A DNA stretch of 64,000 bases from Caldicellulosiruptor saccharolyticus DSM 8903 (GTDB lineage Bacteria; Bacillota; Thermoanaerobacteria; Caldicellulosiruptorales; Caldicellulosiruptoraceae): assembly GCF_000016545.1 (NCBI RefSeq), contig NC_009437.1, positions 785,501 through 849,500 on the forward strand, read 5' to 3'. Positions 16,935 through 26,041 of this stretch are shown piece by piece. Within the stretch, counting starts at the first letter, position 1; every line of letters begins with the position of its first letter. The notes under the pieces are model-generated. The model saw only the letters and a program-made list of their open reading frames with translations, was not told the DNA's origin and did not search any database. Made by a program: the position numbers and the translations under genes.

Positions 16935-18192
16935 CTCGAATAGGTGTAGAGATATTTACCACAGCGAAAGAATGTACGAAGAAGAAAATTTCATAAAAAG
17001 AGTTGAGGCTGCCTCCCTCCTGTTTGATATAATTAAAAAGTGTAATCTAATATTCAAAAGAAAAATAGAAAAACTACCAGGATGGGAGGACAGCCTACTA
17101 TGAATATTATATCATACCACGAACTAAGAAAAATATCCCCTCAAAAAGCTAGAGAATTAGTTCGAAAAGTCTTTGAATCAAATAACAAAAACGTATCAAA
17201 AACTGCTAAAATATTAGGTGTATCAAGACATACCGTAAGAAGAGCTGTCTACGGTCCTCTTGAAGATAAATCAAAAAAACCTAAATCTTCTCCCAAAAAG
17301 CTTTCTTCTGAACTCGAAAATTTTATTGTCGAAGAGTCTAAAAAAACTGGTTTTAGATATAGACGTTTGTCTTTTTATCTTCTCAGAAAATATGGTATCA
17401 AAATAAGTGAAAACACAATAAAGTCAATTCTTAGAAGAAACTCTGTAGCTCGAAAAACAAAAAGAACAAAAAAAGGTGAAAGAAGTCTATACGATTATGA
17501 AACTCTTATCCCATTTTCTGAATTTCAGCTTGATACAAAACATCTTTTAGACAAAGAAAGTCTTCCCAAGGAGGTATATGAACATATGAAAAGATACAAT
17601 TTGCCTTGCTATGAGTGGAACATAATAGATGTTGCAACAAGAACAAGATTTACAGCCTATTCTTACGAACTTTCATCCGCTTTTGGATTTATGTTCATAT
17701 CCTTAGTTGCATTATGGTTAAGAACTCATAATGTAAGAAATATAATAAAGATCCGATTAGACAATGGAGCAGAATTTTGTGGAGGAAGCGAAAGAAAGTT
17801 AAAGCAGTGGAATGAGATGCTGTCATTTTTGGGTGTAGAACTAAATCCTATTCCACCAAAAGCAAAGCATTTAATGGGTATAATTGAAAATTCACATAGA
17901 GCTGATGATGAGTATTTTTTAATGATTCATGCTGAAAGATGTAAAACAAAAGATGAATTTATTCAAAGAGCCCAGAAATGGCAAGATACATGGAACTTTT
18001 TCAGACCTCATAATGGTAAAGGAATGAACGGGAGGACACCATTCGAAAAATTCATAGCTTCAAAATCTCTGGTCTCCTCCCATATATTTCAATTTCCTAC
18101 ATTACTTCTTGAGGATATTATGAAAAAAGTAGGCACCTTCTATTCTCTGTTCTGTAATAAATTTGGTGGTAAATATGTCTTCACCACGTACC
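16935..18192 (+). mobile_element. IS element of about 1.26 kb, IS481-like or related DDE type, inserted in an Rpn gene
   Basis: The segment between the two 14-bp direct repeats carries one transposase. Terminal inverted repeats are visible 8 bases inside each end: GGTGTAGAGATATTTACCAC at the left and GGTGAAGACATATTTACCAC read inward from the right (18 of 20 match). The long duplication fits IS481 or ISDol1-type elements, which can produce duplications of this length. The exact outermost bases are not certain because the first 8 bases at each end do not match. Confidence 0.8.
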
Positions 18193-18218
18193 CACTCCAG
18201 TTCTTTTTACCATTATAA
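17100..18218 (+). CDS. IS transposase with DDE catalytic domain
   Basis: The transposase has about 372 residues. An N-terminal helix-turn-helix (KTAKILGVSRHTVRRAVYG) and a basic region precede the catalytic core, with acidic residues in FQLDTKHL, IKIRLDNGAEF and MGIIENSHRADDEYF, a D-D-E set. ATG 17100 has GGGAGG about 11 bases upstream; an earlier ATG at 17082 is in frame. The frame has no stop inside the element: it crosses the right inverted repeat and ends at 18218 in the disrupted host gene, so the C-terminal tail is target-encoded. Confidence 0.85.
   Translation: MNIISYHELRKISPQKARELVRKVFESNNKNVSKTAKILGVSRHTVRRAVYGPLEDKSKKPKSSPKKLSSELENFIVEESKKTGFRYRRLSFYLLRKYGIKISENTIKSILRRNSVARKTKRTKKGERSLYDYETLIPFSEFQLDTKHLLDKESLPKEVYEHMKRYNLPCYEWNIIDVATRTRFTAYSYELSSAFGFMFISLVALWLRTHNVRNIIKIRLDNGAEFCGGSERKLKQWNEMLSFLGVELNPIPPKAKHLMGIIENSHRADDEYFLMIHAERCKTKDEFIQRAQKWQDTWNFFRPHNGKGMNGRTPFEKFIASKSLVSSHIFQFPTLLLEDIMKKVGTFYSLFCNKFGGKYVFTTYPLQFFLPL
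18193..18206. repeat. Right copy of the 14-bp target-site duplication
   Basis: CACTCCAGTTCTTT is identical to 16921-16934 and marks the right junction of the IS element with the Rpn gene. Confidence 0.85.
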
Positions 18219-18586
18219 AGCACAATAGGAATTATCGGGGGTAAAAGTTCCTCCTTATTTTCTTCCATATGCCTTTTCCATATTAAATTCATATATTCAA
18301 ATAGTCTTATTGGCATACTTTCATCTACTGTTGATTGAGCCTCGATCAAAACATAAAAATAGATATCTGTTTCCTCTAATTTTGCCTTATAAATGACATC
18401 TGCTTCCTTTTCTAAGAACTCGTCTTTAATAAAGCTCCTGTCTACAAACTCCAAACTCTCTGGATCTATTTTATCTACCCAGTCCCTGTCTAAATGATCT
18501 TTTAAAAAATTTAAAAATACATCCTTAAATTGTAAAACTCTTTTAAAAGTTAAGTCATACTGGTTGTGTGGAACTTTTTGTGTCAT
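18193..18586 (-). pseudogene. Rpn/PD-(D/E)XK transposase-like nuclease, N-terminal fragment
   Basis: The fragment begins MTQKVPHNQYDLTFKRVLQF, typical of Rpn/YhgA proteins. It carries the nuclease core ADVIYKAKLEETDIYFYVLIEAQS with the D...E-x-Q arrangement of a PD-(D/E)XK fold, then PIIPIVLYNGKKNWS, where the IS interrupts it. Without the correct continuation, translation reads into the element and stops at 18140 after 17 foreign residues. GGGAG lies 8 bases before the ATG at 18586. Rpn proteins act in DNA cleavage or recombination; this copy is presumed inactive. Confidence 0.8.
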
Positions 18587-18740
18587 TATTTTACTCCCTA
18601 TCCTTCCTTTTTTATATTAAAACTTCGTTGTCGAAAAATTTTTAATTATCTTGATTTTTAATTTAATTATACCATAAAACTTAATTGATTTCACAAAAAA
18701 CAATTTCATTTTAAACAAGACTACAGCATGACAAAAAACA

Positions 18741-18790
18741 ATAAAAAGACATAGCCAGCTTGCGCAAAGCAGTTGGCTATGTCCTTTTTT
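18741..18790. terminator. Bidirectional intrinsic terminator downstream of the KimA gene
   Basis: GACATAGCCAGCT at 18748-18760 pairs with AGTTGGCTATGTC at 18771-18783. T-runs follow on both strands (CTTTTTTTATT on plus, TTTTTATTG on minus), so it serves the minus-strand transporter gene that ends at 18797. Confidence 0.85.
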
Positions 18791-18796
18791 TATTAC

Positions 18797-20686
18797 TTAG
18801 TCTTCCTCTAATATCTTCCACAAAGGTTTGTTCTTTTTCTTCAAAACCACATCATCATCTTTCAGCTGCAGCGGCATGACAGATACAACAATGTGCTTGT
18901 GTTTTAAAAGCTCTTTTTCTATAAACAGCCACGTATGATTGTGCAAAATCTTTTGCCACCAGCGCTGTACGGTAAATTTGGGTATGATGACTGTTATCAT
19001 GTCCCCCTTTTGATAGTTGTACTCTTCTGACTTTATATACTCTAAAAGCGGTTCTAATATTTTTCTATAAGGTGAATACCTTATTACAAGTGGGATGGAG
19101 CAGTTGAGCATTTTATATCTTTCTTGGAGCTTTTTTGCCTGCTCTTCATTTATTGATACATTAAAAGCAATTACATTGTCTGAGATTGTCTTTGCAAATC
19201 TCAAAGCACGAATGCTTGCCTTGTTTAAACTTTCAATTGGAACAATAACCCTGTTTCTATATATATTGTGTTCAACATCCAAAAGTTCTTTATCTTCAGG
19301 CTTTACTCTTAACTGGTCGGCAACGGCAATATAATGAAGCTTTACCTTTATCATTGCAAAGACAAGTAGAGGAATTAAAAGAACAACAATCCACGCACCT
19401 TCTTTGAATTTAGTTATTGCAATTATAATGACAACAACAAATGTTGTGAGTGCACCAAATCCGTTTATAAATGCTTTTATGTGCCAATGACTACCTTTGT
19501 TCTTAAGCCATCTTACAAACATGCCTGATTGAGATAGTGTGAATGATATAAAAACACCAACCGCATAAAGTCCAATGAGTGCTGTGACGTTACCATTAAA
19601 TGCTACAATCAAAAGTGCAGATACCAGAGCAAGGATGATAATTCCATTTGAATAGCTAAGTTTATCACCTTTGAGGCTCAGCTGCCTTGGCACAAATTCT
19701 TCTTTTGCCATGACAGCAACAAGCATCGGAAAGCCAGAAAATGCAGTGTTTGCAGCAAAAACAAGGATTATAAAGGTTGTTGCAGCAACAACATAATACA
19801 TAAAGCTTTTTCCAAATATTTCTTGTGCCATCAAAACAAGCATAGCACCTTCAGTAGGAACTATATGATAGTGTGTTGCCAAAAGTGTTGTTCCGCCAAA
19901 CAGAACGAGAATTACTAACGACAATAAAAGCAAAACAGTTTTAGCATGTTTTGTTGCCGGGTCTTTAAAGTTTGGAACGGCATTTGATACAGCTTCAATA
20001 CCAGTCAGTGCTGTGCACCCGCTTGCAAATGCCTTCAAAAGTAAAACTAAAGTAACAGGATGGACAGGATAGTTTATTTTTGGCTCTGGCGGAACATATC
20101 CCATCCTTAGTTTTATATAACCAGCTATGATTAAAACCAAAATTGAAAACATAAAAGCATAAGCAGGTATACCAAATATTCTGGATGATTCTCTTATTCC
20201 TCGCAAATTTCCAATCATCAAAAATAGAACTAAAAAGAGACATAGAGCAATCTTATAAGGCTTTAAAAATTCAAGTGCAGTTACAATCTGATCAACACCT
20301 GAAGAAATAGAAACTGCCACTGTCAAGATGTAGTCAACAGACAAAGCTGCTCCCGCCACAATTCCTGCCAAAACACCAAGATTGTCTTTTGCGACGATAA
20401 ACGCGCCGCCACCATTTGGATAGTTTTCAATAGTTTTTCTGTAAGAGAGCATTAAAATAAAAAGAAGTATTATGATTGCGGATGTTACAACAGATATTTC
20501 TTTAAAAGCGAGAAATCCTATTGCAGGCAAGAGTACATACAAAATTTCTTGTCCAGCGTAAGCAACTGATGATATAGCATCACTTGACAAAATTGGCAAT
20601 CCCCATAAAACACCATATTTTTCTGTCTTCTCTGCTTCATTGGGCAAAGGTTTTCCTATAAGGATTCTCTTCAGTTTTTCAAACAA
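18797..20686 (-). CDS. kimA: KimA-type (YdaO family) high-affinity potassium importer
   Basis: This 629-residue APC-superfamily transporter has about 12 membrane helices in its first 440 residues and a cytoplasmic C-terminal domain. Segments such as LSSDAISSVAYAGQEIL, NYPNGGGAFIVAKDNLG, LLLKAFASGCTALTGIEA and the C-terminal QRWWQKILHNHTWLFI align from memory with Bacillus KimA, a K+/H+ symporter inhibited by c-di-AMP. TTG 20686 follows GGGGGAG by 7 bases. No ydaO riboswitch is seen in front of it, unlike in Bacillus; the window's ydaO element lies elsewhere. A related amino acid permease function is the main alternative. Confidence 0.85.
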   Translation of the reverse strand: MFEKLKRILIGKPLPNEAEKTEKYGVLWGLPILSSDAISSVAYAGQEILYVLLPAIGFLAFKEISVVTSAIIILLFILMLSYRKTIENYPNGGGAFIVAKDNLGVLAGIVAGAALSVDYILTVAVSISSGVDQIVTALEFLKPYKIALCLFLVLFLMIGNLRGIRESSRIFGIPAYAFMFSILVLIIAGYIKLRMGYVPPEPKINYPVHPVTLVLLLKAFASGCTALTGIEAVSNAVPNFKDPATKHAKTVLLLLSLVILVLFGGTTLLATHYHIVPTEGAMLVLMAQEIFGKSFMYYVVAATTFIILVFAANTAFSGFPMLVAVMAKEEFVPRQLSLKGDKLSYSNGIIILALVSALLIVAFNGNVTALIGLYAVGVFISFTLSQSGMFVRWLKNKGSHWHIKAFINGFGALTTFVVVIIIAITKFKEGAWIVVLLIPLLVFAMIKVKLHYIAVADQLRVKPEDKELLDVEHNIYRNRVIVPIESLNKASIRALRFAKTISDNVIAFNVSINEEQAKKLQERYKMLNCSIPLVIRYSPYRKILEPLLEYIKSEEYNYQKGDMITVIIPKFTVQRWWQKILHNHTWLFIEKELLKHKHIVVSVMPLQLKDDDVVLKKKNKPLWKILEED

Positions 20687-20740
20687 GCCAAGACTCCCCC
20701 TCTGAGTAGTTGATTTAAGTAATTTTCACATGATTACAAA

Positions 20741-20769
20741 ATTATATTCCCCTAAAAGTTTTAATTCAA
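20741..20769 (-). promoter_or_regulatory. Sigma-A promoter for the KimA gene
   Basis: On the minus strand, TTGAAT (20769-20764) and TATAAT (20746-20741) are separated by 17 bases, about 55 bases before the TTG start. Confidence 0.65.
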
Positions 20770-20824
20770 TTGTTATTTTGATGTTTTATAGATAGTAAAA
20801 TATATAGGTTGTAGAGATTATGCA

Positions 20825-20856
20825 CTAAAAATTGAGCTAACTGAAAAATAGCTCAA
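20825..20856 (-). terminator. Orphan intrinsic terminator on the minus strand
   Basis: TTGAGCTA and TAGCTCAA form a perfect 8-bp stem around a 9-base loop. On the minus strand it is followed by TTTTTAG. It lies upstream of the KimA promoter and no gene precedes it on that strand, so it may end a short RNA or stray transcription from the ClC promoter area. Confidence 0.5.
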
Positions 20857-21066
20857 GTGGTTTATTTTTCTGAGACTTTTAAAATTTAAGCCAAAAAAAG
20901 GCAATAAAAATATGCACAAAACTGAGAGTAACAAGTTGTAGGAAATACATAATGAAGTGAAAATAAGTTTTTTCGGCAGAACTTTTATTTGATGTACTTT
21001 TATTCACCATAATTCAAGAAACACTCACACACCCCGTTATCCTACTTGTTAAATTTTTACAAAAAC
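20857..21066. other. Intergenic region between the KimA and ClC genes
   Basis: This AT-rich spacer has no credible ORF. Together with the orphan terminator to its left and the palindrome and promoter to its right it makes up the 430-base divergent region between two ion transport genes. Confidence 0.5.
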
Positions 21067-21095
21067 TTAACAAGAATATTTTTCTTTGCTAAAAT
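21045..21095 (+). promoter_or_regulatory. ClC gene promoter overlapping a 30-bp imperfect palindrome
   Basis: CTTGTTAAATTTTT (21045-21058) and AAAAACTTAACAAG (21061-21074) form an inverted repeat with 13 of 14 positions complementary. TTAACA at 21067-21072 and TAAAAT at 21090-21095, 17 bases apart, form a likely promoter whose -35 lies in the right arm, so a repressor could bind there. Confidence 0.55.
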
Positions 21096-21134
21096 GAAAA
21101 ACAAGGCATATTTGCAAAGGAGGGGAGAAATTCC

Positions 21135-22725
21135 TTGAAAAAGGCCAAAAGTGTTACGTACAAAATATTGAGCGAATGGATAACTTTTCGCAAAAGAATG
21201 ATATTGGAAGCATTTGTAGTGGGTATTTTCGCAGGAGCTGGGGTTACCTTATTCAGATACATATTAGAAAAACTTTCTGAGATTGTAAAAAATATTTACG
21301 TTGTCCTAAATACAAGAAATTTTTTGGATTTTAGGCTGGGCAATTGTTTTAACTATTGTGGCTTATATCAGCGGGGTAATTTTAAAAAGAGAGCCCATGG
21401 TAAGTGGAAGTGGAATACCTCAAGTAAGTGGTATAGTGAAGGGATTGTTAAAAGTTGACTGGTTTAAAATACTTTTGTATAAATTTTTGGGAGGAGTGTT
21501 GTGTATAGGAAGTGGCCTGTCTTTGGGACGAGAAGGTCCTTCGATTCAATTAGGAGCAGCGATAGGACAAGGAATAAGCAGATTTTTGAAACGATTTAGG
21601 GTTGAAGAAAAATATCTTATTACATGTGGTGCAAGTGCAGGCCTTTCAGCTGCATTTAATGCACCCTTGGCTGGAGTTGTCTTTGCACTTGAAGAATTAC
21701 ATAAAAACTTTTCACCGCTTGTTTTAGTTTCGACAATGATTTCATCGCTTACAGCAGATTTTGTTTCTTCAAGCTTTTTTGGATTAAAACCTCTCTTCGA
21801 TTTTAGTTATCTTACACTTATTCCACTTGATAAGTATCCTTACCTAATAGTGCTTGGAATAATAATGGGATTTATTGGTTTTGCTTTTAACACAGTGCTG
21901 TTAAAGACTCAAGAAATATATAAAAAAACAAAACTACGTACAGAGATTAAGCTTTTAATACCGTTTTTACTTTCTATTTTTGTTGGTTTATTCATACCAG
22001 ATGCCTTAGGTGGGGGAGAAAATGTAATCAGGTCTCTGAATAATTCTAACTATGAGCCGTTTTTTATTTTAACTTTGTTAGTAGTTAAATTTTTCTTTAC
22101 CATGATCAGTTATGGTTCTGGTGCTCCAGGTGGTATTTTCATGCCACTTCTTCTAATTGGGACTTTAGTAGGGAACATTTATGGAATTTGTGCAAACAAG
22201 TTCTTTCATTTAAACTCCAGCTTCATTAAGGACTTTGCTATTATAGCAATGGCGGGCAATTTTGCAGCAATTGTAAAAGCACCAATAACAGGAGCATTGT
22301 TGGTTACAGAAATGACCGGTTCTTTTAGACATTTATTAGCACTGAGCACAGTTTCTATCTTGGCATATTTAACTTCGGAGATATTAAAAAACAAACCGAT
22401 TTATGAAGTATTGCTGGAGCGTTTACTTGAAAATGGCTATGTGAAAGTAGAAAGAGATGAAGAGAACAAAATATTATTTGAAGTACCTGTTGGTGTTGGT
22501 TCTGCAATTGATGGGAAAAGAATAAAAGATATTGAGTGGCCATCTGATTGTTTGTTAGTAAGCATCAGAAGAGGTTCTTCAGAATTAATACCAAGAGGTG
22601 AAACTAAGATTTTAGCTGGGGATTATTTAGTTGTTCTGACAAATGAAAATAAATTTTTAGATTTAAACGAAGAGCTATCTATCATGGCCGCACAACCGAC
22701 AAAGCTTCGAGACAAAAAGTGGTAA
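21135..22725 (+). pseudogene. ClC chloride channel/antiporter with C-terminal RCK_C domain, frameshifted near the 5' end
   Basis: The first frame (TTG 21135, GGAGGGGAG upstream) encodes a cytoplasmic start and first helix up to NTRNF. It goes off frame at a run of six T at 21320-21325. With five T the frame continues FWILGWAIVLTIVAYISG into the second frame, which runs to 22725. Together they give a ClC protein with GSGIPQ, GREGPSIQ (gating Glu) and GAPGGIFMP, followed from about residue 450 by a TrkA-C/RCK_C domain (VGSAIDGKRI to GDYLVVLT). It could be a true mutation, slippage-corrected expression or a sequence error. The downstream frame alone could start at ATG 21394. Confidence 0.85.
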
Positions 22726-22750
22726 CGATTTAAATGCTGATAAAAAGACC

Positions 22751-22768
22751 TATTCATGATCATGAATA
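22751..22768. promoter_or_regulatory. 18-bp perfect palindrome upstream of the GH127 gene
   Basis: TATTCATGATCATGAATA is its own reverse complement. A second one, TTTTTCAACTTGAAAAA, lies at 22817-22833. Both sit in the 170-base spacer before the GH127 gene and are candidate operators; neither has the GC-rich stem of a terminator. Confidence 0.45.
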
Positions 22769-22896
22769 CAAATCAAGGTGAAATGTTAAATCAAATTTTT
22801 CCACCAAAATTATTATTTTTTCAACTTGAAAAAGTAAGAATAATGTCAGAAAATAAAGACAAAGAATAAAATTAGATACTTAGGTGGTGAAAAAAT

Positions 22897-24858
22897 ATGA
22901 CTGAAAATCCTTTTACAAATTCTTTGAAATCCCCAGAAATAAAAGAGGTCACTATCAAAGACCCATTCTGGGGAAGGTACGTAGATCTCGTTCGTGATGT
23001 AGTTGTACCATATCAGTGGGAAATTTTGAACGACTTAGTTGATATTCCTGTCAAGAGCCATGCAATAAAAAATTTCAAGATAGCAGCAGGGCTTGAAGAT
23101 GGGGAATTTGAAGGATTTGTTTTTCAAGATAGCGATGTTGCAAAGTGGCTTGAAGCAGCATCATATGTTCTTGAGAAATATCAAGACCCTGATTTGGAGA
23201 AAAAGGTTGATGAGGTCATTGATATAATTAAAAAGGCTCAGTGGGAAGATGGGTATTTGAATACATATTTTACCATCAAGGAAAAGGGCAAAAGATGGAC
23301 AAATTTAGAAGAGTGCCATGAACTTTACACTGCAGGACATATGATTGAAGCTGGTGTTGCTCACTTTAAAGCAACTGGAAAGACTAAGCTTTTAGATATT
23401 GTTTGCAAGCTTGCGGATCATATCTATAGTGTGTTTGGAAAAGAAGAGGGTAAGATCAGAGGCTACGATGGACACCCCGAGATAGAGCTTGCTCTTGTAA
23501 AGCTATATGAGGTAACAAACAATAGTAAATACCTTGAACTTGCAAAGTTTTTTATTGATGAGAGAGGACAAGAACCATACTACTTTGATATAGAGTGGGA
23601 AAAAAGAGGCAAAAAAGAGCATTGGAAAGGTTTTAAAGGACTTGGAAAAGAGTATTTGCAAGCACATAAGCCTGTTCGAGAGCAAAGAGAAGCCGTGGGA
23701 CATGCTGTCAGAGCAGTATACCTTTATTCTGGCATGGCCGATGTTGCTTATTATACAAAAGATAAAGAGCTCTATGAGGTATGTGAAGCCCTGTTTAATG
23801 ATATAAGAAATAGAAAGATGTACATCACAGGTGCAATAGGTTCATCTGCGCATGGCGAGGCATTTACATTTGAATACGATTTGCCAAATGCTGCTGCGTA
23901 TGCTGAGACTTGCGCATCTGTAGGGCTTGTGTTTTTTGCCCATCGGATGAATAGAATAAAACCACACCGCAAGTACTACGATGTTGTAGAAAGAGCTCTT
24001 TATAACACTATAATAGGAGCTATGTCACAGGATGGTAAAAAGTATTTTTATGTTAACCCTCTTGAAGTATTTCCAAAAGAAGTAGAGAAAAGGTTTGACA
24101 GACACCATGTAAAGCCTGAGCGTCAACCTTGGTTTGGCTGTGCTTGCTGCCCACCAAATGTGGCAAGACTATTGGCTTCTATTGGTAAGTATATTTATTT
24201 GTACAATAACAATGAGATATATGTGAACTTGTATATTGGCAGTGAGTCTGAATTTTTAATTAATAATCAAAAAGTAAAAATCATACAAGATTCAGGCTAT
24301 CCATTTAATGATGAGGTCAATTTTAAAATAATTACTAATGGAGAAATGTATTTTACTCTTAATTTGAGAATTCCAAGCTGGTGTGATAAGTTTGAAATCA
24401 AAATCAATGGAGAGCTTTTGACCGGTTTTAGCTTAAAAGATGGCTATGTTTCAATAACACGCGGCTGGAAATCAGATGATAGGATAGAGATTATACTTCC
24501 AACTCAGCTGAAAAGAGTATATTCAAATCCTCTTGTGAGAGAAAATATTGGCAAAGTTGCAATAGTAAAAGGTCCTGTTGTTTTTTGCATTGAAGAGGCA
24601 GACAATGGGGATAATCTTCATTTAGTTTCTGTTGATAGAAATAGCAGTTTGGAGCTCCAGTTTGATGAAAAATTGCTAAATGGAATTTACGTAGTTTATG
24701 CACACGGTTACAAAATTAGGAGAGACAATTTTGAAGATCAACTTTATAAAACTGATTTTGAGGTCAGATATCAACCTACGAAGGTGAAATTTATTCCATA
24801 TTTTGCATGGGGAAATAGAGGAAAAGGAGAAATGAGAGTGTGGGTGTATGAGAAATAG
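22897..24858 (+). CDS. Beta-L-arabinofuranosidase, glycoside hydrolase family 127
   Basis: This 653-residue enzyme has no signal peptide, so it should act in the cytoplasm on small arabino-oligosaccharides. It belongs to GH127 (DUF1680, HypBA1-like). The zinc and catalytic residues expected in the family are visible: Glu and Cys in AAAYAETCASVG near residues 334-345, and the Cys pair in WFGCACCPPNVAR near 413-420, one of which is the nucleophile. AGGTGGTG precedes the ATG at good spacing. L-arabinose released here would feed the araB-araD pathway encoded 4 kb downstream. Confidence 0.92.
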   Translation: MTENPFTNSLKSPEIKEVTIKDPFWGRYVDLVRDVVVPYQWEILNDLVDIPVKSHAIKNFKIAAGLEDGEFEGFVFQDSDVAKWLEAASYVLEKYQDPDLEKKVDEVIDIIKKAQWEDGYLNTYFTIKEKGKRWTNLEECHELYTAGHMIEAGVAHFKATGKTKLLDIVCKLADHIYSVFGKEEGKIRGYDGHPEIELALVKLYEVTNNSKYLELAKFFIDERGQEPYYFDIEWEKRGKKEHWKGFKGLGKEYLQAHKPVREQREAVGHAVRAVYLYSGMADVAYYTKDKELYEVCEALFNDIRNRKMYITGAIGSSAHGEAFTFEYDLPNAAAYAETCASVGLVFFAHRMNRIKPHRKYYDVVERALYNTIIGAMSQDGKKYFYVNPLEVFPKEVEKRFDRHHVKPERQPWFGCACCPPNVARLLASIGKYIYLYNNNEIYVNLYIGSESEFLINNQKVKIIQDSGYPFNDEVNFKIITNGEMYFTLNLRIPSWCDKFEIKINGELLTGFSLKDGYVSITRGWKSDDRIEIILPTQLKRVYSNPLVRENIGKVAIVKGPVVFCIEEADNGDNLHLVSVDRNSSLELQFDEKLLNGIYVVYAHGYKIRRDNFEDQLYKTDFEVRYQPTKVKFIPYFAWGNRGKGEMRVWVYEK

Positions 24859-24940
24859 AGAATTAAATAGTTTTTTGTAAATAGAATGTGTGATAAAATA
24901 TTGTGAAAAATGGAATGAGAAAAAGGAAGAGGTCTTAAGA

Positions 24941-26035
24941 ATGCTAATTAATAAGGTTCTATTCTACCTTTTTTCTACTTCTTTTGCCTTAGGATTGTTA
25001 GACAAAATCATAGGAGATAAATTCAAACTTGCTTCAAAAGCCGAAGAAGGCTTTGTGATTATGGCAAAGGCAATATTTTCAATGACGGGAATACTTTATC
25101 TGTATCCATTTTTGAGCTTTATATTGATAAATCCTTCAAGATTTTTGGCAAGGCTATTTCAAAGCGATGGAGCAGTGTTGATATCCTGTATTTTACCTAT
25201 AGATATGGGTGGGTATCATATTTCCAGTGAGGTTTCAAAAGATGAAACATCAAAATTGATAGGTGGTATTTTATTGAGCTCTACTTTGGGGGCAAGTATA
25301 GGTTTTACATATCCTGTTGCGTTTGGAATACTAAAGAAAGAATACAGGGATGAGTTTATTAGAGGCAGCCTTATAGGAATTATATGTATTCCCGCAGGTA
25401 TTCTTTTGACATCTATTTTTTACGGGTTTGACGTTTTAAAAGTTTTCAGACTAATATTCTTTGTCATAGCAATTGTGATTATATTAGCTTTTGGAATTGC
25501 TAAAGAATGGTTCATTTTAATAAATTTGATGAAAATTTTGGGCAGGGCAATGAACATCTTGAATTTAATTGGTCTTATATTTTTAGGTTTTCACATTCTA
25601 ACCGGCAGAGCAATTTTACCTTACAAAACTGCTTTAGATGAGAGCATAAAACTGCCTTTGAAAATGGCAATTTTAATAGCTGGAAGCTATGTATTTTTCT
25701 CAATTGTTTATAATGTGTTAATAAAATATTCTGGTTTTGTTAGAAAATACCTAACGTTAAATCAACAGGGGATAGAAGGAATGATGATACTTTTGATAAA
25801 TTGTGTTCCCACACTTTATCTTTATGAGAAGATGGATTCTAAGTCAAGAATTATAAATGCAGCATTGAGTATTACAACTGCTTCTGTTGTGGGCCCACAA
25901 TTAGGATTCTTAGGTGCAGTTGCACCTTCATATATATCAATTTTCCTCTTTAATAAGCTTATAAGTGGTCTTCTTGCTATAGGGGGGACAGTTTTGTATC
26001 TGAGATATAAAAGCAAACAGCTATATAAAATATGA
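24941..26035 (+). CDS. EutH-like membrane transporter
   Basis: This integral membrane protein of about 364 residues has around ten hydrophobic segments and resembles EutH, the putative ethanolamine transporter. Shared-looking features are LLDKIIGDKFKLASKAEEGF near the start and LPIDMGGYHIS near residue 85. No other eut genes are in the window, so ethanolamine is not certain as substrate. The frame is open to GTG 24890, but GGAAGAGG lies about 8 bases before ATG 24941. It follows the GH127 gene by about 80 bases and may be co-transcribed. Confidence 0.75.
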   Translation: MLINKVLFYLFSTSFALGLLDKIIGDKFKLASKAEEGFVIMAKAIFSMTGILYLYPFLSFILINPSRFLARLFQSDGAVLISCILPIDMGGYHISSEVSKDETSKLIGGILLSSTLGASIGFTYPVAFGILKKEYRDEFIRGSLIGIICIPAGILLTSIFYGFDVLKVFRLIFFVIAIVIILAFGIAKEWFILINLMKILGRAMNILNLIGLIFLGFHILTGRAILPYKTALDESIKLPLKMAILIAGSYVFFSIVYNVLIKYSGFVRKYLTLNQQGIEGMMILLINCVPTLYLYEKMDSKSRIINAALSITTASVVGPQLGFLGAVAPSYISIFLFNKLISGLLAIGGTVLYLRYKSKQLYKI

Positions 26036-26041
26036 AAATCC

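Noticed and set aside
20687-20800. ydaO riboswitch expected before the KimA gene
   Set aside because: None of the conserved blocks is present on the minus strand; the leader is short and AT-rich.
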